A stretch of DNA of 64,000 nt from an uncultured Desulfosarcina sp. (lineage in GTDB: Bacteria; Desulfobacterota; Desulfobacteria; Desulfobacterales; Desulfosarcinaceae): the NCBI RefSeq assembly GCF_963668215.1, contig NZ_OY764190.1:6138001-6202000 (forward strand), in the 5' to 3' direction. Each line of letters starts with the position of its first letter. Position 1 is the stretch's first letter. This document shows positions 35,616 through 44,839 of this stretch, piece by piece. A model generated the notes under the pieces. That model did not search any database, was not told the origin of the DNA, and was given only the letters and a program-made list of their open reading frames with translations. The position numbers and the translations under genes are program-made.

Positions 35616-37415
35616 ATGAAAGAATTAAGCGAAAAAATACCCGACCCCAAGGAACTCGAGAAGGAATTGGGCGACTTCCTGGCGAAAAAATTCGGCGGCA
35701 GCGTCAAGCTGGCGGCCCCCATCGTCATGCCCCAGTCCGCCAAAACCGACGAGGGTGAAAAGCCCCCCAAAAGCAGGAAAACGATCCAATTCGACCTCAA
35801 ACCGCAGGATTTGATCTCCTACCTGGACCAGTACGTGGTCAAGCAGACGGCGGCCAAGGACATCCTGGCAACCAAGATCTGCACTCACTTCAACCGCATC
35901 AAGCACGTTCAAAATGCGCCCGACACCTTAAACGACATGGTGGGCGTCATCAAAAACAACGTGCTGATGCTCGGTCCCACCGGCGTGGGCAAGACCTACC
36001 TGGTGCGGCTCATCGCCAAAAAAATCGGCGTGCCTTTCGTCAAGGGCGATGCCACCAAGTTCAGCGAAACGGGCTATGTCGGCGGGGACGTGGAGGATCT
36101 GGTGCGGGACCTGGTCAAAGAGGCCGACGGGGACATGCAACTGGCCCAGTATGGCATCATCTATATCGACGAAATCGACAAAATCGCCTCCAGCCACAAT
36201 CTGATCGGCGCCGATGTCTCCCGCACCGGTGTTCAGCGGGCCCTGCTCAAACCCATGGAAGAAACCGAAGTGGACTTGAAGGTTCCCCATGATCCGGTTT
36301 CCATGCTGCAGGAGATCGACCGGTTTCGGAAAACCGGAAAAAAAGAGAAAAGCAGCATCAATACCCGGCATATCCTGTTCATCATGAGCGGCGCTTTTTC
36401 CGGATTGGACAAGATCATCGCCAAGCGCATCGCCGACCAGAAAATCGGTTTCGGGGCGTCCATCTCCAACCCGGCCCGGGAAAAGGACCTTCTGGCGCGG
36501 GTAAAATCCGAAGATCTGGTTGAATTCGGCTTTGAATCCGAATTCGTCGGGCGCCTTCCCGTGCGCAGCGTGTTCGAACGGCTGACCGAAACGGATCTTG
36601 CCGACATCCTGAAAAACCCCAACAACCCGATCATATTAGGAAAAAAGCTGGACTTTGCCGCCTACGGCATCGACGTCAAATTCCAGAGCGCGGCCCTGGA
36701 TCTTCTGGCCGCTCGGGCCTATGACGAGAATACAGGCGCCCGCGGTCTGGTCAGCGCCGTGGAAGGCGCCCTGCTGCTTTTCGAAAAAACGCTGCCGTCC
36801 ACCGGCATCAAGCAACTGGCCGTCACCCGGGAAATGATCGAATCGCCGCAGGAAACTTTGGACAAGCTGCTGGACGACCCGAAAAACGAGGGGTTCCGGC
36901 GGACTTTCGAGGCGCTTTCCGCCCAGGAACGCCAGCGCATCGTCGATTATGTAACCGAAAACAGCGACACCTTCAGCGAAAAATACGGCCTTCAGCTGAC
37001 CGCCTCGCGCATTGCCCTGGCGGCTGCGGTCTATTGCCGCCAGGTCAGCGACATTGAAAAAGTGCTCAAAAAAATCAAGGCCTTCTATGAAGAAACCAAA
37101 ACCATAGAACTTTACTTTATCAAAAATCATGGTATTAACATCGTTCTGGAAGAGGAGGCCATCGATTATATCATCGAGCGCTGCTTCGCCTCCGGGAGCA
37201 CGCCGGAAGAGTATTATCGGAATTTGACCGCCGATTTCGAACACGGCCTCAAGCTGGTGCGCCAGAAAACGGGGCGGACCCGTTTTTTCATCACCCGGGA
37301 AGCCCTGGAAAAGCCGGACAGCTATATTGCCGACCTTCTTGTGTCCCTGGAAAAAAAATCTGCGCAACTGCCCTTGAAGCCCGACAACCTGCTGGAAGGC
37401 GACCCCCCCGAATGA
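35616..37415 (+). CDS. Divergent ClpX-like AAA+ unfoldase with C-terminal extension
   Basis: 599 residues. The AAA+ core is ClpX-type: LDQYVVKQTAAKDILATKI, Walker A GPTGVGKT (120-127), pore loop GYVG (153-156), Walker B IIYIDEIDKI (181-190), GAFSGLD (259-265), an IGF tripeptide (277-279) as used by ClpX to dock on ClpP, and EFVGRLPV. It lacks the N-terminal zinc-binding domain of ClpX, having instead a 60-residue basic leader. About 170 extra C-terminal residues of helical character have no recognised domain. Its stop overlaps the ahbC start by 4 bp (ATGA), so it is coupled to heme synthesis genes. It may unfold or remodel Ahb proteins or target heme-pathway enzymes to ClpP; this is inference. 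Confidence 0.8.
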   Translation: MKELSEKIPDPKELEKELGDFLAKKFGGSVKLAAPIVMPQSAKTDEGEKPPKSRKTIQFDLKPQDLISYLDQYVVKQTAAKDILATKICTHFNRIKHVQNAPDTLNDMVGVIKNNVLMLGPTGVGKTYLVRLIAKKIGVPFVKGDATKFSETGYVGGDVEDLVRDLVKEADGDMQLAQYGIIYIDEIDKIASSHNLIGADVSRTGVQRALLKPMEETEVDLKVPHDPVSMLQEIDRFRKTGKKEKSSINTRHILFIMSGAFSGLDKIIAKRIADQKIGFGASISNPAREKDLLARVKSEDLVEFGFESEFVGRLPVRSVFERLTETDLADILKNPNNPIILGKKLDFAAYGIDVKFQSAALDLLAARAYDENTGARGLVSAVEGALLLFEKTLPSTGIKQLAVTREMIESPQETLDKLLDDPKNEGFRRTFEALSAQERQRIVDYVTENSDTFSEKYGLQLTASRIALAAAVYCRQVSDIEKVLKKIKAFYEETKTIELYFIKNHGINIVLEEEAIDYIIERCFASGSTPEEYYRNLTADFEHGLKLVRQKTGRTRFFITREALEKPDSYIADLLVSLEKKSAQLPLKPDNLLEGDPPE

Positions 37416-38599
37416 TTGGAATATCGAAGCTGTACTGCGGAACCGTTGAGCCCTCGGACGCCCTGCGTTATGGAAGGCACTCGTCCACCCTGCCCTCCCA
37501 CCTGCTGCAGTTTTCCAAGGACAAGCGGCCGGTGGTGGTATGGAACGTCACCCGCAAATGCAATCTTAAATGCGTACACTGCTACGCCCACGCCACTGAA
37601 CAGGCCCCGGTCGACGAACTGACCACGGCCGAAGGCAAGGCCCTGATCGACGATCTGGCCGCTTTCGGGGCGCCGGTCATGCTCTTTTCCGGCGGCGAGC
37701 CCATGGTGCGCCAGGATCTTCCCGAACTGGCCGCATACGCCGTGGATAAAGGCATGCGGGCGGTGATCTCCACCAACGGCACCCTGATCACCCCCACGGC
37801 AGCCCGAACCCTGAAATCCATTGGGCTCTCCTATGTAGGCATCAGCCTGGACGGCATGAAACCCGTCAACGACAAGTTTCGCGGCGTCCCCGGTGCGTAC
37901 GACAAGGCCCTGGAAGGAATCCGCAACTGTCAGGACGCGGGGATCAAGGTGGGGCTGCGATTTACCATCAACCGGTTCAACGTGGACGAAATCCCCGCGA
38001 TTTTCGATCTTCTGGAAACCATGGACATCCCGCGGGTCTGCTTCTACCATCTGGTCTATGCCGGCAGGGGCTCCGAGATGGTCAAGGAGGATCTGTCTCT
38101 GGACGCTACCCGCAAGGCCGTGGACCTGATCATCGACCGGACCAAAGCGCTTTTCGACAAGGGCCTGTCCAAAGAGGTGCTTACCGTGGACAACCATGCC
38201 GACGGCCCCTATCTCTACCTGCGCATGCGCCGGGAGGATCCCGAAAGAGCCGCCGAGGTCCTGGAACTGCTGAAGATGAACGAGGGCAACAACTCCGGCC
38301 GGGGGATCGGCTGCGTAAGCTGGGACGGCGAGGTGTATGCCGACCAGTTCTGGCGCCACCACAGCTTCGGAAACGTCCGCCAGCGCCCCTTCTCCAAGAT
38401 CTGGACCGAGCCGGAGGACGAACTGCTGCGCAAGCTGAAAACGAAAAAACAGTATGTCACGGGCCGCTGCGCCGGTTGCAACTGGCTGGACATCTGCGGA
38501 GGCAATTTCCGGGTGCGGGCGGAAGCGGTCACCGGCGATGTCTGGGCGCCGGACCCGGCCTGCTACCTGACGGACGAGGAGATCGCCCAAACGATCTAG
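37412..38599 (+). CDS. ahbC: 12,18-didecarboxysiroheme deacetylase (radical SAM)
   Basis: Third enzyme of the siroheme-dependent heme pathway of sulfate reducers and archaea; it removes the two acetate side chains to give Fe-coproporphyrin III. It begins MIGISKLYCGTVEPSDALRYG, a start typical of AhbC. The radical SAM cluster motif is CNLKCVHC, followed by SGGEPMVRQD. A C-terminal Cys group (CAGCNWLDICGG, then PACY) resembles an auxiliary iron-sulfur site. 395 residues. Overlaps the ClpX-like gene and precedes hemB. Confidence 0.93.
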   Translation: MIGISKLYCGTVEPSDALRYGRHSSTLPSHLLQFSKDKRPVVVWNVTRKCNLKCVHCYAHATEQAPVDELTTAEGKALIDDLAAFGAPVMLFSGGEPMVRQDLPELAAYAVDKGMRAVISTNGTLITPTAARTLKSIGLSYVGISLDGMKPVNDKFRGVPGAYDKALEGIRNCQDAGIKVGLRFTINRFNVDEIPAIFDLLETMDIPRVCFYHLVYAGRGSEMVKEDLSLDATRKAVDLIIDRTKALFDKGLSKEVLTVDNHADGPYLYLRMRREDPERAAEVLELLKMNEGNNSGRGIGCVSWDGEVYADQFWRHHSFGNVRQRPFSKIWTEPEDELLRKLKTKKQYVTGRCAGCNWLDICGGNFRVRAEAVTGDVWAPDPACYLTDEEIAQTI

Positions 38600-38633
38600 T
38601 GCCCATCCAATTTGCCTATTTCTGGATGGGCAC
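38599..38633. repeat. Hairpin between ahbC and hemB
   Basis: GTGCCCATCC and GGATGGGCAC (10 bp, perfect) around AATTTGCCTATTTCT. The loop and right arm match the outer part of the large palindrome at 39723-39866, so this looks like a shortened copy of that element. Possibly an intercistronic mRNA structure. Confidence 0.65.
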
Positions 38634-38692
38634 GATCTAATACTCATCACCGAAACCTGCGCCCCGGTTCCCCCGAACCCCAAGGAGACCCC

Positions 38693-39667
38693 ATGCTTTT
38701 TCCCGATTACCGCCCCCGAAGGATGCGTCGCAACGAAACCCTGAGACGGATGATGCGCGAGACCACGCTGTCCGTGGATGACCTGATCCTGCCCCTGTTC
38801 GCCATCGAGGGCAAGGGGGTGAAAAACCCCATCGATGCCATGCCCGGCAATTTTCAGCTCTCCGTGGACAACCTGGTGAAGGAGGCCAAGCAGGCTTTCG
38901 ATCTGGGCATTCCGGCGATCATCCTTTTCGGCATCCCATCCAAAAAAGATGCGCTGGGGACCCAGGCCTACGCCAGGGACGGCATCGTCCAGCGCGCCGT
39001 CAAGGCCGTCAAAGACAAGCTGCCGGACCTGGTGGTGATCACCGACGTCTGCCTGTGCGAATACACCGACCACGGGCACTGCGGATTCATCGACGGCCAG
39101 ACCGTGGACAACGACGCCACCTTGGACCTGCTGGCCAAAGCGGCCCTGTCCCACGCCAAGGCCGGGGCGGACATGGTGGCCCCGTCGGATATGATGGACG
39201 GTCGCGTGGCCGAAATCCGGGCGATTCTCGACGAAAACGATTTTTCGCAGATTCCGATCATGTCCTATGCGGTCAAGTACTGTTCGGCTTTCTACGGGCC
39301 TTTCCGGGAAGCGGCACAGAGCGCCCCGAAGTTCGGGGACCGGCGCAGCTACCAGATGGACCCGGCCAACGCCCGGGAAGCCATTCGCGAAGCCACCATG
39401 GATGTCGAAGAAGGCGCCGACATCATCATGGTGAAGCCGGCCCTGCCCTACCTGGACATCATCTGCCGGATCCGGGACGAAGTGGACCTGCCCGTGGCGG
39501 CCTACAACGTCAGCGGCGAATTTTCAATGATCAAGGCGGCTGAAAAAATGGGCTGGATCGACGGCCAGAAAGTGATGATGGAAACGCTGACGGCCATCAA
39601 AAGGGCCGGAGCGGAAATGATATTGACCTATTTCGCCATGGATGCCGCCGCTCTGATCAATGCGTAA
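38693..39667 (+). CDS. hemB: Delta-aminolevulinic acid dehydratase, zinc type
   Basis: Porphobilinogen synthase: joins two 5-aminolevulinate. The zinc triad is in TDVCLCEYTDHGHCG, the substrate lysines in SYAVKYCSAFYGPFR and IIMVKPALPYLD. 324 residues from the ATG at 38693, which has CAAGGAGACCCC upstream; a longer frame reading from 38612 crosses the hairpin and is not likely. Flanked by ahbC and ahbD, supplying early tetrapyrrole flux to siroheme and heme. Confidence 0.97.
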   Translation: MLFPDYRPRRMRRNETLRRMMRETTLSVDDLILPLFAIEGKGVKNPIDAMPGNFQLSVDNLVKEAKQAFDLGIPAIILFGIPSKKDALGTQAYARDGIVQRAVKAVKDKLPDLVVITDVCLCEYTDHGHCGFIDGQTVDNDATLDLLAKAALSHAKAGADMVAPSDMMDGRVAEIRAILDENDFSQIPIMSYAVKYCSAFYGPFREAAQSAPKFGDRRSYQMDPANAREAIREATMDVEEGADIIMVKPALPYLDIICRIRDEVDLPVAAYNVSGEFSMIKAAEKMGWIDGQKVMMETLTAIKRAGAEMILTYFAMDAAALINA

Positions 39668-39722
39668 CGGCAATTCGGCGCTCCCGGCGGATTCTTTACA
39701 AACGCACAGCCATTTACATTAT

Positions 39723-39866
39723 AGTGTTCGTTCAGAAATAGGCAAATTTGGTCGATATCGAGGCGCACGAAAAATTTTACCGCAGATATATGGGTTGATA
39801 TTTCGAGGATAAAATTTTTCGCGCAACAAAGATATCGGGAAAATTGGCCATTTCTGGATGAGCACT
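39723..39866. repeat. Large imperfect palindrome between hemB and ahbD
   Basis: Arms of about 57 nt at 39723-39779 and 39810-39866 are roughly three-quarters complementary with one indel, with a perfectly paired inner CGAAAAATTTTA segment and matching ends AGTG...CACT. The loop is 30 nt. It could form a long RNA hairpin or be a small non-autonomous mobile element. Related pieces are at 20103-20160 and 38599-38633. Confidence 0.75.
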
Positions 39867-39888
39867 ACATTAAGGATACTCACCCCTT

Positions 39889-40998
39889 ATGAGCCCTCAT
39901 CCCCACATGCACAAGGCCACGCCCCACGGTAAGGGCAGCGGTAAAAACGATACCCTGCGCCTGGTTGCCTGGGAGACCACCCGCAACTGCAATCTGGCCT
40001 GCGTGCACTGCCGTGCGGCGGCCACCAACGGCCCTTACGCCGGAGAGCTGGATACCGACCGGGCATTCACGCTGCTGGATCAGATCGCCGAGGTGGGCCG
40101 GCCCATCATCATTCTCACCGGCGGGGAGCCCCTGCTGCGGGAGGACATCTTCGATATCGCCAAACATGGCGACAGTTTGGGCCTGCGCATGGTCATGGCG
40201 CCCAACGGAACCCTGATCACCCCACAAATCGCCGAAAAAATGGCGGCATCGGGCATCCGGCGGATCAGTGCCAGCATCGACGGCGCCACCAAGGAATTTC
40301 ACGACAAATTCCGGGGGGTGGACGGCGCTTTCGACGCGGCCCTTCGGGGCATCGAATATGTAAAGGCCGCCGGCATCGAATTTCAGATCAACACGACCAT
40401 CACAAAGACCAATCTGGACCAGATCCCCAAAATTCTGAAACTGGCCGAAGAGTTGGGCGCCGCTGCCCACCACATTTTCCTGCTGGTGCCAACGGGCAGG
40501 GGCAAGTACATTGTCGATCAGGCCATCGATGCCGAGTCCTACGAAAGCACACTGAACTGGTTTTACGATCAGCGCGAAAAAACCTCCCTGCAACTCAAGG
40601 CCACCTGCGCCCCCCACTACTATCGGATTTTGCGCCAGCGGGCCAGAAACGAAGGCAAAACCATCAGTTTTGAAAGCCACGGCCTGGATGCGGTCACCCG
40701 GGGATGTCTTGCCGGCACGGGATTCTGTTTCATCTCCCACACCGGCATCGTTCAGCCCTGCGGTTATACGGACGTTGCGTGTGGAGACATCACCCGGGAC
40801 ACTTTCGGCCACGTCTGGAAAAATTCCACGGTTTTTCTGAAGCTGCGCGATTTCAAGCAGCTGGAAGGCAAATGCGGCCGCTGCGAGTACCGGGCCGTCT
40901 GCGGAGGATGCCGTGCCCGGGCCTATGAGGCCACGGGCAACTACATGGCCGAAGAGCCGTTGTGCGCCTATCAGCCGGAAAAGGCCGCTCCCTGCTGA
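39889..40998 (+). CDS. ahbD: Heme b synthase (radical SAM)
   Basis: Last enzyme of the alternative heme route: oxidative decarboxylation of two propionates of Fe-coproporphyrin III to vinyl groups. Radical SAM motif CNLACVHC in LVAWETTRNCNLACVHCRAAA, then LTGGEPLLRED. The C-terminal auxiliary cluster region reads CGRCEYRAVCGGCRARAYEATG and PLCAY. About 369 residues; TAAGGAT upstream of the ATG, with MHKAT six codons further in as an alternative. It completes the ahbC-hemB-ahbD set; ahbA/B are not in the window. Confidence 0.93.
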   Translation: MSPHPHMHKATPHGKGSGKNDTLRLVAWETTRNCNLACVHCRAAATNGPYAGELDTDRAFTLLDQIAEVGRPIIILTGGEPLLREDIFDIAKHGDSLGLRMVMAPNGTLITPQIAEKMAASGIRRISASIDGATKEFHDKFRGVDGAFDAALRGIEYVKAAGIEFQINTTITKTNLDQIPKILKLAEELGAAAHHIFLLVPTGRGKYIVDQAIDAESYESTLNWFYDQREKTSLQLKATCAPHYYRILRQRARNEGKTISFESHGLDAVTRGCLAGTGFCFISHTGIVQPCGYTDVACGDITRDTFGHVWKNSTVFLKLRDFKQLEGKCGRCEYRAVCGGCRARAYEATGNYMAEEPLCAYQPEKAAPC

Positions 40999-41151
40999 CA
41001 AGGGGCCTTGACATTGTGCCGGTTTTCTTCTAATTTTTGCCGCTGAAATCCAATCGAAGTACCAAAGGCCCGGCGTTGCGCCCGGAAACGGGGGCACGGA
41101 TCGGCCTCGGCTGAATGGGTCTTCACCCCCGACCCCCCTTGCGGCATTACG

Positions 41152-41949
41152 ATGATTGAGTTAACAAAACGGGTTGCGCTGAAAGCGACGCCGCTGTCGA
41201 TTACGTTTCTGGTCATGCTGTTCGCCCCGCTGTCAACGGTGCAGGCGACGGTAATGGCGGACCTGCGCCTTGGAAAAAATCCGGGCTTCGTGCGCCTGGT
41301 GATGGAATTCAACCGCCCCCCCGCTCCGTCTCCGTCATTTTCCGTCGATGGCAACCGTCTGCAGATCGACCTGAAAAATATCGCCAACGCCCCTGCCGCT
41401 CCTGAGATCATCGACGGCATCGATAGCCTCGACGTGTCCCGGAAAGCGGATGAGGCCCGCGTCGAAGTGGTTTTTGCATTCACGCCAATCGACGTTAAAA
41501 CCTTCGCCCTTACCGGCCCCCACCGCTTTATCGTCGATGCATACCGGCCGCTGCCTGGCCCTGCGGCCCTGTCGTCTGCAAAAGAAAGCGAAAACCGACC
41601 GGCCGGGCAAGACGCGGATGCAATCGCAGAGCCTATCCGCGTACCGGAATCATTGACTTCAACGTCCGACCCGATACCGTCGGAGGCCTCCCGGGATGCC
41701 AAGGCCGCTGCTGATCCGGGGATGGGAAACGCCTATCCGAAACGATTTCAACAACGCCTGGTCGCCGCCCTGATCGCGGTAACCTCGATTATCGTGGTGC
41801 TTCTTTTTTTTCTGATACGGGCCGGCGGCGGACGCCTTTCGGCCCGGCAGCAACCCTGGACGCACCAGTTACCGGAAACGCCGGACCCAACAATCGAAGC
41901 CCTCGATTTAAAAATACGAAAACTTCTGAAAACCTATGACCGCATGTGA
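41152..41949 (+). CDS. AMIN-like exported membrane protein
   Basis: 265 residues. Signal sequence (TPLSITFLVMLFAPLSTVQA), then a beta-rich segment of about 100 residues (VRLVMEFNRPP, LQIDLKNI, ARVEVVFAF, HRFIVDAYRP) resembling AMIN domains that bind peptidoglycan or sit in secretin/pilus assemblies. A disordered Ser/Ala/Pro linker leads to a single transmembrane helix (LVAALIAVTSIIVVLLFFLI) and a short cytoplasmic tail. First gene of a plus-strand group with 41936, the cNMP-PilZ gene and the MinD-like gene. The envelope role is inferred. Confidence 0.65.
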   Translation: MIELTKRVALKATPLSITFLVMLFAPLSTVQATVMADLRLGKNPGFVRLVMEFNRPPAPSPSFSVDGNRLQIDLKNIANAPAAPEIIDGIDSLDVSRKADEARVEVVFAFTPIDVKTFALTGPHRFIVDAYRPLPGPAALSSAKESENRPAGQDADAIAEPIRVPESLTSTSDPIPSEASRDAKAAADPGMGNAYPKRFQQRLVAALIAVTSIIVVLLFFLIRAGGGRLSARQQPWTHQLPETPDPTIEALDLKIRKLLKTYDRM

Positions 41950-42286
41950 AAGCGGTCGATCGGACGCTCTTATGTCTCAACCCGTAAGCGATGCCTTTCC
42001 CATGGGCATCACCGCCGCCGAAAAGGACGATCTTGAAAAAATGATCGGTGAGTTTCGCCGACAGCACCCGCCGGCATCGGAAGCAAGCGGCCGGGAGTCT
42101 GTACAGGACCAGCTGGACCGCATCCATCAAAAGCTCGCCGACCTTACGGATATGATTTTACGCATCAATCGCCGGATGGAACCCCTGGCGGAAGTCGTTC
42201 GCTTTTCTCAACAGAAGACCGAACTGTTGAACCGACGTCTGGACGCCGTAATCGAGGCCCTTAAGGAAAAAGGATGCAGGCTTTGA
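41936..42286 (+). CDS. Small coiled-coil protein of unknown function
   Basis: About 116 residues; overlaps both neighbours (14 bp upstream, 13 bp downstream), which argues for a real coupled gene. The second half is strongly helical with heptad character (VQDQLDRIHQKLADLTDMILRINRRMEPLAEVVRFSQQKTELL). Start uncertain: ATG at 41936, 41972 or 42002. No family recognised. Confidence 0.65.
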   Translation: MTACESGRSDALMSQPVSDAFPMGITAAEKDDLEKMIGEFRRQHPPASEASGRESVQDQLDRIHQKLADLTDMILRINRRMEPLAEVVRFSQQKTELLNRRLDAVIEALKEKGCRL

Positions 42287-43455
42287 AAATGAATGCCAAT
42301 GAATCGACGGCAACTTTGGATCATGACAGCATTATCGATTTGATTCTCAACGACCGGATCGACATCGACTCGGTGGCCGAATTCGAATCCCTGCTGGAGG
42401 TCTTTCCGAAGGACCCCGGCCTCTACCGCAAATTCGGCGACCTTTTGTCCGCCAAAGGGCGGCCGGAAGAGGCGCCGCTGGCTTACAACAAGGCGGCCGC
42501 ATTGTACCTTGAAGCCGGCATGGTCCTGCAGTCCATCGTAGCCAAAATCCTGGAGTGGAGCATCGCCAAGCCGTCCCACCGGGAAGGGCGCGAATACCAT
42601 GCCGCCATCCGGAACAACGGAGGGGGGGACATCCCCGCGCAGCTGCTTTTTTCCCAGTTGACCTACGAGGAAACGGTGAGTCTGATGCTTCGCCTGGGCC
42701 GGGTCCGTCTTTTGCCCGGCGAAATCGTCTACGATGCGGGAGAGGAAGCTACGGGCATCCATTTCATCGTAGCGGGCCGATTAAAGGAGACCTGGCCCGC
42801 AAAAACAGAAGGGGCGCCGCCTGCCGAAATTCTGCTGGCTGAAAACGACATCTTCGGCGATATCTTTCCTCTTGAGGAAAAATCTTTTTGCCGTGCCTGC
42901 GTGACGGCGGCCACCGATGTTGAGCTGGTGAAAATATCCAAACCCGCGCTCAAGGCCACCTGCTACCGATATCCGCGCATCCGGGAGATGCTCGAACGAT
43001 TGAGCCGGATGCGCGTCCGTCAGGGAGGCGACCGCTCATGGAAAACAGTGCGGCGTTCCAGCCGGTACTGTCTACCCGCGGACGTCCGCCTGACCTTCTC
43101 CGCCAACGGAAACGGGGACCGGCGCACGATTCAAGGCACCGCCAGGGACCTGTCCCTCGGCGGCATGTGCGTTGCCCTGTCCAGCGACACGGCCGGCACC
43201 GATCCGGATTCACTATTGCAGCAGAAAGTGGCGATGACGATCCTGGAAGGCAACCGTACGACAATCGACCAATTGACCGGCACCGTGTCCTGGCGCAAAA
43301 AGGTGGGCAGCAGCAGCCGTCCCACCCACATTGTAGGGATTGTCTTCGATCCCATGGCCGAGGAGACGGAGATGGCCCTGAATGCATTTTGCACCATATC
43401 CAACGGCGAGCAGGATATGATCTGGAATTTGTGGAATCATCTGGTACGACACTGA
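42274..43455 (+). CDS. Cyclic-nucleotide-binding domain fused to PilZ
   Basis: 393 residues. Residues 20-110 are TPR-like helices (KFGDLLSAKGRPEEAPLAYNKAAALYLEAG), 125-240 a cNMP-binding beta-roll (LLPGEIVYDAGEEATGIHFIVAGRLKE, then AENDIFGDIFPLEEKS), and 255-380 a PilZ domain with RRSSRY and ARDLSLGGMCV in place of RxxxR and D/NxSxxG. The phosphate-binding cassette of the cNMP part is poorly kept, so it may bind another ligand. AAGGAAAAAGG precedes the ATG. It could combine a cyclic nucleotide signal with cyclic di-GMP. Confidence 0.8.
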   Translation: MQALKMNANESTATLDHDSIIDLILNDRIDIDSVAEFESLLEVFPKDPGLYRKFGDLLSAKGRPEEAPLAYNKAAALYLEAGMVLQSIVAKILEWSIAKPSHREGREYHAAIRNNGGGDIPAQLLFSQLTYEETVSLMLRLGRVRLLPGEIVYDAGEEATGIHFIVAGRLKETWPAKTEGAPPAEILLAENDIFGDIFPLEEKSFCRACVTAATDVELVKISKPALKATCYRYPRIREMLERLSRMRVRQGGDRSWKTVRRSSRYCLPADVRLTFSANGNGDRRTIQGTARDLSLGGMCVALSSDTAGTDPDSLLQQKVAMTILEGNRTTIDQLTGTVSWRKKVGSSSRPTHIVGIVFDPMAEETEMALNAFCTISNGEQDMIWNLWNHLVRH

Positions 43456-43475
43456 AAAGCGGGGGATCAGGAACA

Positions 43476-44444
43476 ATGCAGCAACAGCAAATGGATAACG
43501 GTTCATCGCGTTCACCCCAAGTCTGGGCGGTGGGCGGCGGAAAAGGCGGTATCGGAAAGAGCGTCCTGAGCATTCTCATGGCTACGGCCCTGGCCGAAAA
43601 GGGTCAGGAAACCGTGGTGATCGACGGAGACCTCGGAGGGGCCAACCTGCATACATTCATGGGCATCCGCACCCCGGGACGGACCCTGAACGATTTTATC
43701 GGCCGCCGCTACGACACGCTGGACGAGGTCTGCATCGGCACCGAACAAAAAAGGCTTCGAATCGTTTGCGGCGCCAGCGAAGTGTTGACCATGGCCAATT
43801 TGAAATACACCCAGAAAACAAAAATCCTCCAGGCCATCGCCAAGATCGAGGCCGACCACGTCGTCCTGGACCTGGGAGCCGGCACCGGCTTCAACACGCT
43901 CGACTTTTTCCTGTCAGCCCACCATCAGGTCGTGGTCATGACCCCGCAGCCCGTAGCCATCCAGAACGCCTACGCCTTCGTCAGGAACGCCGTTTATCGC
44001 AAATTGAGCCGCATGACCAGCAGGCGACCCTCTCTGGACGATCTGGTCAAAGCAGCCATGAATCCGAGAAACGATATACAGGTACGGACGGTGGGCAGCC
44101 TGCTCGAACGCATTGCCGAAAACGGCGCCGCGCCCGATGCCGCCCGAATGGCCGCACAACTTAAACGGATCCGTCCCGTTCTGATCACCAATATGGCCCG
44201 TCAGCCGCGGGATAAAAATGCCAGCCGAATCATCCAGATGGTCGCCCGGAAACATCTGACGATTCAGGCTCGAAGTGGTGAAGGGGTCTATTTCGATCCC
44301 CGGATCAACGCGCTGGTTTCCGCCATGGAGCCGCTCACGCGAATCGACCGGGACAGCAACGCCATCCAATGTGCATTTTCCATCGTATCGCAGCTAATCG
44401 GATCCGAGGGTCCAGCGGATATACCGGCCGCTGTAGGGATGTAA
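43476..44444 (+). CDS. MinD/FlhG-like P-loop ATPase
   Basis: 322 residues. Deviant Walker A KGGIGKS (23-29) with the signature Lys, VVIDGDLGGANLHTFMGI, and DHVVLDLGAGTGFNTLDFF, all of the MinD/FlhG type. A proline-rich N-terminus and the C-terminal half (QLKRIRPVLITNMARQP, DRDSNAIQCAFSIVSQL) resemble deltaproteobacterial FlhG-like position regulators. The ATG at 43476 follows CAGGAA. No flagellar genes are nearby; with PilZ and MglA neighbours a role in polar placement is likely. Stop faces the PilZ gene. Confidence 0.85.
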   Translation: MQQQQMDNGSSRSPQVWAVGGGKGGIGKSVLSILMATALAEKGQETVVIDGDLGGANLHTFMGIRTPGRTLNDFIGRRYDTLDEVCIGTEQKRLRIVCGASEVLTMANLKYTQKTKILQAIAKIEADHVVLDLGAGTGFNTLDFFLSAHHQVVVMTPQPVAIQNAYAFVRNAVYRKLSRMTSRRPSLDDLVKAAMNPRNDIQVRTVGSLLERIAENGAAPDAARMAAQLKRIRPVLITNMARQPRDKNASRIIQMVARKHLTIQARSGEGVYFDPRINALVSAMEPLTRIDRDSNAIQCAFSIVSQLIGSEGPADIPAAVGM

Positions 44445-44482
44445 CGTTTTTCGGGGATGGGGTGAAGGCTTAACCGCGGGCG

Positions 44483-44839
44483 TCAACCAAGGGGCAGGGT
44501 GTCTCTGAACGTCTCGAAACAATTCTTGATGGCATCGAAGCTTTTGGCGCCGACTTCGACAAACTGGCACCCCACCCCCCGCTTATTCACATTGGCGATT
44601 TTAGCCTTAACGAGTACCGCTTTTTCCTCGGTGGGGAACTTGATCGCCAGGCTGACGATCTGTCCCGGCTCGAGGCCCTTCTTGTCGTCAACCTCCACAA
44701 AAAGACCGCTCAGGCTCAGATCGGTTACGTTGAGGACGCCCTTCAAATGGCCAAACAGCGCCGTGCAGCGGAATTCCAGCCGGGGGTGTTGTCTTCGCTC
44801 TTTACTGACTTCAATATGTTGACTTCGAACATCGATCAT
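44483..44839 (-). CDS. PilZ domain protein (stand-alone)
   Basis: 118 residues, a single cyclic di-GMP binding PilZ domain: ERRQHPRLEFR (RxxxR type) and DLSLSGLFVE (D-x-S-x-x-G). It is the smallest form, acting as a receptor that talks to partners such as motility or secretion proteins. Convergent with the MinD-like gene. Confidence 0.9.
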   Translation of the reverse strand: MIDVRSQHIEVSKERRQHPRLEFRCTALFGHLKGVLNVTDLSLSGLFVEVDDKKGLEPGQIVSLAIKFPTEEKAVLVKAKIANVNKRGVGCQFVEVGAKSFDAIKNCFETFRDTLPLG

